Below are positions 1 through 6,095 of a stretch of 6,796 bases of DNA, piece after piece (the stretch's first letter is position 1; every line of letters starts with the position of its first letter). Made by a program: the position numbers and the translations under genes. Below the pieces are notes generated by a model that was not told the origin of the DNA, did no database searches, and worked only from the letters and a program-made list of their open reading frames with translations. Source of the DNA: Candidatus Apopatosoma intestinale (GTDB lineage Bacteria; Bacillota; Clostridia; Oscillospirales; CAG-272); contig JAGHUY010000120.1 in NCBI GenBank assembly GCA_018064545.1, positions 1 to 6,796 of the forward strand. Direction: 5' to 3'.

Positions 1-33
1 AATATCCACAGAAACATTTAATAAAAAACTAAC

Positions 34-40
34 AGGAGAG
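34..40 (+). promoter_or_regulatory. Ribosome binding site deciding the TTG start of ispD
   Basis: AGGAGAG lies four bases before the TTG at 45-47. No ATG in this frame precedes the nucleotide-binding motif; the first in-frame ATG (residue 36) is inside that motif and cannot be the start. The strong purine tract therefore supports the TTG. A neighbouring in-frame ATT at 42 is possible but far rarer as an initiator. Confidence 0.7.
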
Positions 41-44
41 CATT

Positions 45-794
45 TTGAAAAATCCAGTTCAAAGTCTTTATCATTTTTTGAGTTCTTGGACACCGGACGG
101 CAAAAAGTTCACTTCCGCCGTTATTGTGGCGGGCGGTTCCAGTACGCGAATGGGCGGGACGTCCAAACAGCAGATCGTCATTGACGGAAAAAGCGTGATC
201 GTCCATACTCTTCTCGCTTTTGAGAGATGCGAGAAGATCGACGAAATCGTTTTAGTCTCTTCGGAAAAAGAACTTCCGATCTATAATGAAGAATTTAAAA
301 CCCGGTACGGTCTGTCGAAACTGAAAAAAGTCGTTTTGGGAGGCATCAGCCGGGCAGATTCCGCAGAGTGCGGTTTTCAGGCCGTATCCGATAAGGCGGA
401 TTTTGTCGCCATCCACGACGGAGCCCGTTGTTTGATCACGCCGGAAGATATTGAAAAAGTTGTGCGGTCTGCTTATAAAACCGGTGCTTCCATAGCCGCT
501 ATCCCATCGGTCGACACACTGAAAAAGGTGGGAAAAGACGGACGGATCGTCGGCACGGTCAACCGTCAGACCGTTTGGCAGGCGCAAACGCCTCAGGTCT
601 TTATGAAAAAACTCTATCTCATCGCCTTGAAAAAGGCCGCTAAAAAGAAGACGACTTATACAGACGACGCGATGATGGTCGAGGCGGCCGGTTTTCATGT
701 GTATTGTGCGGAAACCTCCCGAAACAACATAAAGATAACGGTTCCGGAAGACGTGGAGACGGTTTCCGGGATTCTGAAAGGACGGCTAAAATGA
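45..794 (+). CDS. ispD: 2-C-methyl-D-erythritol 4-phosphate cytidylyltransferase (IspD)
   Basis: Cytosolic enzyme of the MEP isoprenoid pathway; it joins CTP and methylerythritol 4-phosphate to give CDP-methylerythritol and pyrophosphate. The 249-residue protein shows the family signatures: the CTP-binding loop [14 protein letters not shown] at residues 29-42 (with R35 and K41 as the expected catalytic pair), HDGAR at 124-128, a conserved Arg at 174 (VNRQTVW) followed by QTPQVF at 181-186, TDDA at 206-209 and NIKIT at 228-232 with K230. About 22 residues precede the Rossmann-like core, longer than usual for this family of about 225-235 residues. The start is TTG, chosen on its ribosome binding site. 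Position 129 is Cys where the family normally has Pro (DAARP), an oddity next to the active site. The stop overlaps the ispF start (ATGA), so the two genes are co-translated and encode nearby steps of the same pathway. Identification is firm; the exact start is less so. Confidence 0.95.
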   Translation: MKNPVQSLYHFLSSWTPDGKKFTSAVIVAGGSSTRMGGTSKQQIVIDGKSVIVHTLLAFERCEKIDEIVLVSSEKELPIYNEEFKTRYGLSKLKKVVLGGISRADSAECGFQAVSDKADFVAIHDGARCLITPEDIEKVVRSAYKTGASIAAIPSVDTLKKVGKDGRIVGTVNRQTVWQAQTPQVFMKKLYLIALKKAAKKKTTYTDDAMMVEAAGFHVYCAETSRNNIKITVPEDVETVSGILKGRLK

Positions 795-1267
795 AAATCA
801 GAGTAGGACACGGCTATGACGTCCATCGACTGACCGAAGGCAGAAAACTGATCCTCGGCGGTGTGGAGATCGGTCACAAAACGGGACTTCTCGGCCATTC
901 GGATGCTGACGTTCTCCTCCATGCCGTCTGTGACGCTCTTCTCGGTGCGGCCGCGCTCGGGGACATTGGCAAACATTTCCCGGATTCCGACGAAAAATAC
1001 CGCGGTATTTCCAGTCTGGCTCTTTTAAAAGAAACCGGAAGACTGCTTGCGAAACATCATTGGAAAATCAGCAATCTGGACGCCACGTTGATCGCCCAAA
1101 AGCCCAAAATCGCTCCCTATATTCCCGAAATGAGAAAAAATATTGCCGAGGCGTTGGAGATTGACGTGGATTGCGTCAGCGTCAAAGCCACGACTGAGGA
1201 GAGCCTCGGTTTTACCGGCCGTGAAGAGGGGATGGCGGCGCACGCCGTCTGCCTGATCACCGACTGA
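791..1267 (+). CDS. ispF: 2-C-methyl-D-erythritol 2,4-cyclodiphosphate synthase (IspF)
   Basis: Trimeric metal-dependent enzyme of the MEP pathway; it cyclises CDP-methylerythritol 2-phosphate to the 2,4-cyclodiphosphate with release of CMP. The 158-residue length is typical. The N-terminus [11 protein letters not shown] supplies the metal ligands D10 and H12, and the motif [11 protein letters not shown] (residues 35-45) supplies the third, H44. [10 protein letters not shown] (56-65) and [16 protein letters not shown] (132-147) are the other family signatures, the latter lining the cytidine pocket. The reading frame is open further upstream to 704, but the ATG at 791 matches the family N-terminus, overlaps the ispD stop by four bases, and has AAAGGA (777-782) eight bases before it. 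Coupling to ispD is expected. ispE, the step between them, is not in the window. No clear terminator follows it. Confidence 0.97.
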   Translation: MKIRVGHGYDVHRLTEGRKLILGGVEIGHKTGLLGHSDADVLLHAVCDALLGAAALGDIGKHFPDSDEKYRGISSLALLKETGRLLAKHHWKISNLDATLIAQKPKIAPYIPEMRKNIAEALEIDVDCVSVKATTEESLGFTGREEGMAAHAVCLITD

Positions 1268-1417
1268 AACGACCCGATCTTCTCTGTTCCACCCATTCTC
1301 CGTCATTTCGATCATATTAGATTTTCTGCGTTTTTTTACCCTTCTTTTTTTATCAATCCCGGCAAGGTTTACAAAACCGACGAGGTATTTTTGTTTACTT
1401 TAATTTTCAAATTGAAC

Positions 1418-1446
1418 TTGCAATAACTCCCAAAATATGGTAATAT
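1418..1446 (+). promoter_or_regulatory. Probable sigma-A promoter of spo0A with extended -10
   Basis: TTGCAA (1418-1423) and TAATAT (1441-1446) are separated by 17 bases, and a TG at 1438-1439 makes an extended -10. Transcription would start near 1453, leaving a leader of about 60 bases before the spo0A ATG. The surrounding sequence is A/T-rich. A second, weaker -35 candidate, TTGAAC at 1412, overlaps it. This is a motif reading, not a mapped start. Confidence 0.6.
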
Positions 1447-1469
1447 TGGAATGGAAATTTTTGGGAGTT
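1425..1469. repeat. Perfect 11-bp inverted repeat framing the spo0A -10 region
   Basis: AACTCCCAAAA at 1425-1435 is exactly complementary in reverse to TTTTGGGAGTT at 1459-1469, with a 23-base centre. The centre of symmetry, near 1447, falls at the end of the proposed -10 box. The left arm lies in the promoter spacer and the right arm just after the predicted transcription start. A transcript from this promoter would lack the left arm, so the repeat more likely acts as DNA, for example as a two-half-site operator. A hairpin could form only in read-through RNA from ispD-ispF. The regulator is unknown. Confidence 0.6.
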
Positions 1470-1498
1470 CAAAAATCCGACACAATAATAAAAAAGAA

Positions 1499-1504
1499 AA
1501 GGAG
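1499..1504 (+). promoter_or_regulatory. Ribosome binding site deciding the spo0A start
   Basis: AAGGAG sits ten bases before the ATG at 1515. The frame is open upstream to another ATG at 1437, but that codon lies inside the promoter and would add 26 Lys-rich residues without family counterpart, so 1515 is preferred. Confidence 0.85.
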
Positions 1505-1514
1505 AAAGAAAACC

Positions 1515-2312
1515 ATGGAACAAAAATTCAGAATGATTATAGCAGATGAGAACGTCGTATTCCGCATGAATTTAAGGGATTATCTTGTCCGTGGCGGTAT
1601 GGAGGTCGTTGATGAGGCCTCCGACGGCGGGGATTTGCTCGCCAAAATCAAACGATCCATGCCGGACATCGTCTTTTTAGACCTGTGGTTGCCGAAATGC
1701 GACCCGATTCAGATGATCAAAAAAGGCAAACAATTGTTTGCCAATCCCGCTCAATCACCGGATTTCATCATTTTATCCTATTCTCCGAGCCCGAATCTGT
1801 TTTTGGAGGCCAGTGAGGCAGGCGCCACGTTCTGCGTACAGAAGCCCTTTGAATACGCCTCTTTCTTTGATCGCATCCAACGGGTTTATCGCAATCGGCA
1901 AAGCAATTATAAATCCTCTTACCTTGACGATCCCGTGGGAATCCCAGGCGTCCCGAGCATGGAAGAACAGGTGACCCGGATTTTACATAAGATCGGTGTT
2001 CCCGCCCATATCAAGGGTTATCAGTATCTCCGCACGGCTATTCTCATGGTGATCGAGGATAACGATCTGATCAATTCCGTCACCAAAGTCCTGTATCCCG
2101 CTGTATCGAAAAAGTATCAGACGACGGCATCCCGCGTTGAACGGGCGATCCGTCACGCCATTGAAGTGGCGTGGGACAGAGGCGACCTCGACGTTTTGAC
2201 TTCGTATTTCGGTTATACCATTCAAAGTGAACGCGGTAAACCGACCAACAGTGAGTTTATCGCCATGATTTCGGACAATCTCCGCTTGCAGAATCGGATT
2301 TCAAATTCATAA
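1515..2312 (+). CDS. spo0A: Stage 0 sporulation protein A (Spo0A), response regulator
   Basis: Master transcription regulator of entry into sporulation; once phosphorylated it dimerises and binds 0A boxes. The 265-residue length matches the B. subtilis protein (267). Residues 5-125 form the receiver: acidic pair D11/E12, phospho-acceptor D56 in FLDLWLP, S88 and K110 (VQKP). Residues 150-262 form the Spo0A-specific effector, with [13 protein letters not shown] (161-173), the recognition-helix region [18 protein letters not shown] (203-220) and [10 protein letters not shown] (242-251), all very close to the B. subtilis sequence as I recall it. The receiver is less ordinary: the usual DxxMPxxDG after the phospho-acceptor reads DLWLPKCDP, with Met replaced by Leu and Gly by Pro. 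All catalytic positions remain, so phosphorylation is plausible. The gene stands alone; spoIVB, a common clostridial neighbour, is absent. It converges on ricT and ends at a strong terminator. Confidence 0.96.
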   Translation: MEQKFRMIIADENVVFRMNLRDYLVRGGMEVVDEASDGGDLLAKIKRSMPDIVFLDLWLPKCDPIQMIKKGKQLFANPAQSPDFIILSYSPSPNLFLEASEAGATFCVQKPFEYASFFDRIQRVYRNRQSNYKSSYLDDPVGIPGVPSMEEQVTRILHKIGVPAHIKGYQYLRTAILMVIEDNDLINSVTKVLYPAVSKKYQTTASRVERAIRHAIEVAWDRGDLDVLTSYFGYTIQSERGKPTNSEFIAMISDNLRLQNRISNS

Positions 2313-2315
2313 AGT

Positions 2316-2361
2316 AAAAAGCGTTGCGGTTTATGGCATGGCCTAAACCGCAACGTTTTTT
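2316..2361. terminator. Bidirectional terminator between spo0A and ricT
   Basis: A perfect 12-bp stem, CGTTGCGGTTTA (2322-2333) with TAAACCGCAACG (2344-2355), is flanked by an A run on the left (2316-2320) and a T run on the right (2356-2361), so it ends in a U tract whichever strand is transcribed. The ten-base loop may close further through GGC/GCC (2335-2337 with 2341-2343). It begins a few bases after the spo0A stop and overlaps the last base of the ricT stop codon, serving both convergent units. Confidence 0.92.
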
Positions 2362-3274
2362 ATTCTCCATCTGATTCGGTTTTTTCTTTTTTCTTTCCTT
2401 TTCCCGTCTCTTTTTCATTCTCTTTTTTGGGAATCACGGTCACGTCGTCACGGGAATACGTGCGGATGCCCTGCGTTTCTTCTAACCGGACTTTCACAAT
2501 GCCGGTAAGCGGATTGGCTTCGCAAATATTGCCTTTTCCGTCCGGCGTTTCCACATAGGCGTCCATCTTGGGCGTTTTTTGAATCTCCTCTTCGTAGACG
2601 TCATGCTCATAGCGCAGACAGCACATCAAACGGCCGCAGGCACCGGAAATCTTTTGAGAATTGAGGGACAGATTCTGTTCCTTAGCCATTTTAATGGAAA
2701 CCTGAACAAAATCATTCAAGAATTTTTTACAGCAATACGGGCGGCCGCAGACACCGAGTCCGCCGATCATCTTGGTCTCGTCCCGAATGCCGATCTGACG
2801 CAATTCGATTCTGGTTTTGAAGACTGCGGCAAGGTCTTTGACAAGGTCGCGGAAATCGATTCTTCCGTCGGCCGTGAAATAGAATAACAGTTTGCTGTTA
2901 TCAAACGTGTATTCCACGTCAACGAGTTTCATTTCCAGCTTTCGTGCCGCTATTTTATCCTCACAAATCGAAAAAGCCTCTTTCTCCTTTTCGCAGTTCA
3001 CCTCATAACGCGCCGTGTCGTCAGCCGTTGCCGTGCGGATAACAGGACGCAAAGGAAGAACGACTTTGCACGCCTCTATCATGCGATTCGGTACCGTAAC
3101 AAAACCGTATTCGATCCCGCGCGCCGTCTCTACGATAACGCGGTCACCGACGCTTGCCCGAACTCCCTTGGGATCAAAAAAGTAAGTCTTCCCGTTTTCC
3201 TTAAAACGAACGCCGATGATCTCGTATTCCGTTCTTTCATCGGTCATTTCCTGATTGATCATTTCTTCACTCAT
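2360..3274 (-). CDS. ricT: RicT / YaaT, PSP1-domain Fe-S protein of the Y-complex
   Basis: In B. subtilis RicT joins RicA and RicF in a complex that carries 4Fe-4S clusters, steers RNase Y processing and promotes Spo0A phosphorylation. The 304-residue protein tracks that family along its length: GVRFKENGKTYFFDP (21-35), VIVETARGIEYG (46-57), LPLRPVIR (73-80), FYFTADGRIDFRDLVKDLA (131-149), then two cysteine clusters, GVCGRPYCC (C176, C181, C182) and GACGRLMCC (C213, C218, C219), around VSIKMAKEQNLSLN (192-205). These six cysteines are the likely cluster ligands. It has about 15 extra N-terminal residues, and a C-terminal tail from about residue 283 that is almost all Lys, Glu, Gly and Thr and probably disordered. 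It starts nine bases after holB, with an AAGGTG site overlapping the holB stop. It converges on spo0A. ricA and ricF are not in the window. Confidence 0.95.
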   Translation of the reverse strand: MSEEMINQEMTDERTEYEIIGVRFKENGKTYFFDPKGVRASVGDRVIVETARGIEYGFVTVPNRMIEACKVVLPLRPVIRTATADDTARYEVNCEKEKEAFSICEDKIAARKLEMKLVDVEYTFDNSKLLFYFTADGRIDFRDLVKDLAAVFKTRIELRQIGIRDETKMIGGLGVCGRPYCCKKFLNDFVQVSIKMAKEQNLSLNSQKISGACGRLMCCLRYEHDVYEEEIQKTPKMDAYVETPDGKGNICEANPLTGIVKVRLEETQGIRTYSRDDVTVIPKKENEKETGKGKKKEKTESDGE

Positions 3275-3283
3275 TTTTTCACC

Positions 3284-4294
3284 TTATACAGCATTCCAGA
3301 GCGCAATGGCCAAAGCAAGGGCGCTCAAAGAAAGATTTGTGTTGGCAGATTGTTCCGAAACGGCTTTGGCAATCGCCTCAATGCACGTAATAGCGGAAGA
3401 AGCCGCAATGCCGGAAGAAATGCGCGGCATATCTTCCCATTCTAAAAACTCAACGCGATCGCTTTCTCGCACGGAGTAAGCCAAAACGTCACCGTAGCCC
3501 CGTTGCAGACATTCGCAGACCTTTACAAATAAATCGCGTCCCGTCATTTTGGTCGCAAAAATCTGTAAGAAATCGTGGTAGGAGACTTCCCCGTTCTTCC
3601 GGATTTGCCCGTCCAGAACGGCATGGGCGATCGACACCGCGTCTCTGTCCAACGTTTTTTCCGTCAGCAGCATAATGGCTTTTCCGATACTGCCGAGAGA
3701 ATTTCGGACCGCAAAACTTAAAATATCCTCGTCGGCGGAAAAATCCGGAATTTCGCGCAAAAACCGTTCCACTTCCCCCGCCTCGAAGACTTCCATCGAA
3801 AACTTTTGAACACGGGATAATACGGTCGGGATCAGATGATCGGCGTTCTCGCAAAGCAAAAAGATATAGGTGTTTTGCGGCGGCTCTTCGATCACTTTCA
3901 AAAGAGCGTTCTGAGAAGAAACCGTCAGATCATCTGCACCGTCGATCACATAGGCTTTGAAGTCCAGAACGGACGGGCTGAGCGAAACCGTCGAAAACAG
4001 GTCCCGCACTTCTTCCACACCGATCGTCTTCTTGTCTTCACGGCGATTCAGATAGGCAATGTCGGGGCATGTCCCGCGTCCGATGGCGCGGCAATTGTCG
4101 CAATGCTCGCACGGACGGTTCTCCATAGATTCCGAACAGGCCAGAAGCGAACATATGTAGCGGACAAAAGTCTTTTTTCCCGACCCTTTGGCCCCCTCCA
4201 AAAGATAGGCGTGCGGAACTTTCCCATTTCGGATCGCCGCCCCGAAAAACTCCTTGCCGGCACTATTTCCGTAAAAATAAGAGGTCTGGTTCAT
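3284..4294 (-). CDS. holB: DNA polymerase III subunit delta prime (HolB)
   Basis: Clamp-loader subunit that helps open and place the beta sliding clamp on DNA. The 336-residue protein has the AAA+ clamp-loader layout: HAYLLEGAKGSGKK (28-41) with an intact P-loop, a zinc module with C53, C62, C65 and C68 (LLAC...PCEHCDNC) followed by GTCPDI, the Walker-B region AYVIDGADDL (114-123), SSQNALLKVIEEPP (126-139) and LSRVQKF (159-165), where the usual SRC sensor motif reads SRV. Residues from about 210 are the weakly conserved C-terminal collar domain. A gamma/tau subunit (DnaX) would share the N-terminal part, but the length and the darA-holB-ricT order, as in B. subtilis near 0 degrees, favour HolB. 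Its ATG overlaps the darA stop by one base (TAATG) and no good ribosome site precedes it, so translation probably depends on coupling to darA. Confidence 0.93.
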   Translation of the reverse strand: MNQTSYFYGNSAGKEFFGAAIRNGKVPHAYLLEGAKGSGKKTFVRYICSLLACSESMENRPCEHCDNCRAIGRGTCPDIAYLNRREDKKTIGVEEVRDLFSTVSLSPSVLDFKAYVIDGADDLTVSSQNALLKVIEEPPQNTYIFLLCENADHLIPTVLSRVQKFSMEVFEAGEVERFLREIPDFSADEDILSFAVRNSLGSIGKAIMLLTEKTLDRDAVSIAHAVLDGQIRKNGEVSYHDFLQIFATKMTGRDLFVKVCECLQRGYGDVLAYSVRESDRVEFLEWEDMPRISSGIAASSAITCIEAIAKAVSEQSANTNLSLSALALAIALWNAV

Positions 4295-4626
4295 TAAAAT
4301 CTCAATGATTTTTCCACGTCAAGAATGAAAACGGTTGCGCCGCCCACGTTTACACTGGCAGAGCCCGAACTCATGGCACCCGGCATCGGAGACATGGAAG
4401 CAGGCGTAAACGGAACATTCTGCACACGGCGTTTGCTGTGCGTTTTAATGATGTTCAAAGCCTCATCCACCTGATTTTCATCCACACCGAGTATAAAAGT
4501 GGAGTTTCCGTTCAGCAAAAAACCGCCGGTTGAGGAAATCTTTGTCACGGAAAAACCGGCTCCGGTCAAACTGGTATTGACAAAATGGGCATCGTCATTA
4601 TTGACAATGGCAAGAATCAGTTTCAT
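4294..4626 (-). CDS. darA: Cyclic di-AMP receptor DarA (YaaQ), PII-like
   Basis: Small cytosolic trimeric protein that binds the second messenger cyclic di-AMP; its downstream target is not settled. The 110-residue length equals that of the B. subtilis protein (109). Clear signatures are the N-terminal MKLILAIV, the ligand-binding segment FSVTKISSTGGFLLNGNSTF (residues 25-44), FILGVDE (44-50) and the C-terminal VNVGGATVFILDVEKSLRF (92-110). The loop between, residues about 70-92, is rich in Pro, Ser, Met and Gly and is the variable B-loop of the family. It is first in an operon with holB and ricT, carries a very strong AGGGAGGGAG ribosome site (4631-4640) and is driven by a perfect-consensus promoter. 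tmk and yaaR, neighbours in B. subtilis, are missing. Identification is firm. Confidence 0.95.
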   Translation of the reverse strand: MKLILAIVNNDDAHFVNTSLTGAGFSVTKISSTGGFLLNGNSTFILGVDENQVDEALNIIKTHSKRRVQNVPFTPASMSPMPGAMSSGSASVNVGGATVFILDVEKSLRF

Positions 4627-4650
4627 AAAACTCCCTCCCTACTTTTTATA

Positions 4651-4679
4651 ATTATATCAAAGAAGAAATTATATGTCAA
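4651..4679 (-). promoter_or_regulatory. Perfect-consensus sigma-A promoter of darA-holB-ricT
   Basis: Read on the minus strand, TTGACA (4679-4674) and TATAAT (4656-4651) are exact consensus hexamers with the ideal 17-base spacer. Transcription would start near 4644, giving a leader of only about 18 bases that is almost entirely the ribosome binding site. Strong, constitutive vegetative expression is expected. Its -35 lies one base beyond the upstream spoVAE terminator. Confidence 0.93.
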
Positions 4680-4680
4680 C

Positions 4681-4708
4681 AAAAATCCTCGCCGTAAGCG
4701 AGGATTTT
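4681..4708 (-). terminator. Intrinsic terminator of the spoVA operon
   Basis: An 11-bp perfect stem, AAAATCCTCGC (4682-4692) with GCGAGGATTTT (4698-4708), closes a five-base loop. On the minus strand it ends in a run of five T's at 4685-4681, about 14 bases after the spoVAE stop. It separates the spoVA transcript from the darA promoter. A shorter T run on the plus strand makes weak bidirectional function possible. Confidence 0.88.
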
Positions 4709-4721
4709 GTCTTTTCGGTCA

Positions 4722-5090
4722 TCAGTCACGGGGCTTTCCGCGAAAAATCAGAGTAAACAGATACCCGAATACGATGGCGGCGCAAATCCCGGAGGATGTG
4801 GCGGTAAAACCGCCCGTCAAAGCGCCGAACAGCCCATGTTCTTTCACGGCTTTTTCAACGCCTTTTGCCAGCGCATAACCGAAACCGGTCAGCGGTGTGG
4901 TGGCACCGCATCCGGCAAATTTAACGATCGGTTCATAGACGCCGAAAGCCGTCAGGACGACACCGAGCGTCACGTACAAAACCAGAATCCGAGCCGGTGT
5001 CAACTTGGTTTTATCAATGAGAATCTGAGCGATCAAACAGAATAAACCGCCGACAAGAAACGCTTTGAGAAGCGAAATCCAAATATCCAT
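4722..5090 (-). CDS. spoVAE: Stage V sporulation protein AE (SpoVAE, SpoVAEb type)
   Basis: Membrane protein of the SpoVA system, which moves calcium dipicolinate into the forespore and releases it at germination. The 122-residue protein is strongly hydrophobic: likely membrane segments at about 5-24, 32-50 and 88-116, with an apolar segment GCGATTPLTGFGYALAKG (60-77) between. KAFLVGGLFCLIAQ (9-22) and the TPLTGFG motif are shared with SpoVAC in this window (AFLVGGLIC and VPITGFA), showing that the two are paralogues. The length and lack of a thiolase domain fit the SpoVAEb form; the separate short SpoVAEa found in Bacillus is not present. It is last in the operon, eight bases after spoVAD, with AGGGGG as its ribosome site, and is followed by a terminator. 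Confidence 0.92.
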   Translation of the reverse strand: MDIWISLLKAFLVGGLFCLIAQILIDKTKLTPARILVLYVTLGVVLTAFGVYEPIVKFAGCGATTPLTGFGYALAKGVEKAVKEHGLFGALTGGFTATSSGICAAIVFGYLFTLIFRGKPRD

Positions 5091-5098
5091 AATACCCC

Positions 5099-6091
5099 CT
5101 AAACCGACAAATGAACCAAATGAGCAATGCCGGGAATGGAGAGCCCCTGAAATAAACTCCCCGGGCTCATCAAGGCTCCCGTTGCCAGATACAGCACGTT
5201 ACGGAGTTCCCCTTTTTCCATTCGTTTTATCACGTGACCGGCGATCACGGAAGCACTGCAACCGCAACCGGAACCGCCCGCATGCATATCCTGACTTTCT
5301 GCGGAATATAACATAAGACCGCAGTCGTTACAGACCGGCCTTACGTCAATTCCCTCCGAAAGAAGAAGATCGCATAAGATCCCGTGTCCCTCTATTCCCA
5401 GATCGCCCGTCACAATAAGATCAAACCCGTCGGGGTTTGTTCCGGTCGCGTGAAAATAGCGGGAAAGCGTATCGACGGCCGCCGGCGCCATGGCCGCTCC
5501 CATATTGTTGACGTCGGTAATGCCCTTATCGACGATCCTTCCCGGAAGGACTTCCGTGATCGTTACTTTTCCGGCATTTTCTGCGCTCAGAATGGCCGCA
5601 CCTGCCGCCGTTGCCGTCCGTTGTGAGGTCGGTGTCCGCTGGCCGCCGTATTCCAATGGAAAGCGAAACTGTCTTTCCGCGGTGCAGAAATGAGACGACG
5701 TGACCGATGCGCAGGTTGTAAAATATCCCGCCCCTATCATGAGAGAGGACAGCATCAGAGACTCGGCAAAAGTCGAGCAGGCGCCGTACAGTCCGAAATA
5801 CGGAACGGAAAAGTCTTTGAGGCCGTATGCCGAACCCGTACATTGATTCATCAGATCTCCCGCAAAAATGGCATCCAAAGACGTCGCGTCGATTTTGGCC
5901 TTTCCGATAGCAAGAGAAAGCGCCCGGCGTTGCATTTCGCTCTCCGCTTTTTCCCACGTATCCATACCGAACATTTCGGTGTCGTCGTGCAGATCAAAGT
6001 CGGCTCCGATCGGCCCTTCAAACTCTTTTTTTCCGACGACTGCGACCGATCCGATGATCGAAACGCGCCTCGGCAATCTGATCACATCCAT
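5099..6091 (-). CDS. spoVAD: Stage V sporulation protein AD (SpoVAD), thiolase-fold
   Basis: Soluble, thiolase-fold subunit of the SpoVA system; in B. subtilis it binds dipicolinic acid and lies on the outer side of the spore inner membrane. The 330-residue length is usual. Visible family features include IFAGDLMNQCTGSAYGL (75-91), YFGLYGACSTFAES (98-111) with C105 at the place of the thiolase nucleophile, RFPLEYGGQRTPTSQRTATA (143-162), VTGDLGIEGHG (227-237) and the Gly/Cys-rich HAGGSGCGCSA (270-280). Some resemblance to KASIII-type ketoacyl synthases follows from the shared fold, but the spoVAC and spoVAE neighbours settle the role. It begins four bases after the spoVAC stop, with GGTGAG overlapping that stop as ribosome site. 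Forespore expression is expected from the family and a candidate sigma-G promoter upstream of spoVAC. Confidence 0.96.
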   Translation of the reverse strand: MDVIRLPRRVSIIGSVAVVGKKEFEGPIGADFDLHDDTEMFGMDTWEKAESEMQRRALSLAIGKAKIDATSLDAIFAGDLMNQCTGSAYGLKDFSVPYFGLYGACSTFAESLMLSSLMIGAGYFTTCASVTSSHFCTAERQFRFPLEYGGQRTPTSQRTATAAGAAILSAENAGKVTITEVLPGRIVDKGITDVNNMGAAMAPAAVDTLSRYFHATGTNPDGFDLIVTGDLGIEGHGILCDLLLSEGIDVRPVCNDCGLMLYSAESQDMHAGGSGCGCSASVIAGHVIKRMEKGELRNVLYLATGALMSPGSLFQGLSIPGIAHLVHLSV

Positions 6092-6095
6092 TTTC

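Noticed and set aside
1..44. Promoter for ispD
   Set aside because: The 44 bases are A/T-rich but show no convincing -35/-10 pair; the promoter may lie outside the window.
252..698. Long open frame on the minus strand opposite ispD
   Set aside because: It is a shadow of ispD with no recognisable domain and no convincing ribosome site.
704..790. Upstream ATG extending IspF by 29 residues
   Set aside because: The extension lies out of frame inside the conserved C-terminus of ispD; the ATG at 791 matches the IspF N-terminus.
1268..1360. Terminator for ispF
   Set aside because: T runs occur at about 1331-1337 and 1344-1351, but no stable stem precedes either, so no terminator is claimed; read-through towards spo0A is possible.
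1366..1378. Small hairpin GGTTT-ACA-AAACC
   Set aside because: Five base pairs without a U tract or any associated gene boundary; likely chance.
1380..1452. Sigma-H promoter for spo0A, expected from B. subtilis
   Set aside because: AGGTATTT at 1383 and GAAT at 1449 resemble the boxes, but no pair has the required 11-14 base spacing.
1437..1514. Upstream ATG that would extend Spo0A by 26 residues
   Set aside because: It lies inside the promoter, the added residues are Lys-rich with no family counterpart, and the ATG at 1515 has a proper AAGGAG site.
3836..4297. Long open frame on the plus strand opposite holB
   Set aside because: Antisense shadow of a well-conserved gene; Arg/His-rich composition and no family resemblance.
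5526..5957. Second long open frame on the minus strand within spoVAD
   Set aside because: Overlaps spoVAD in another frame; the SpoVAD frame is conserved throughout and explains the region.
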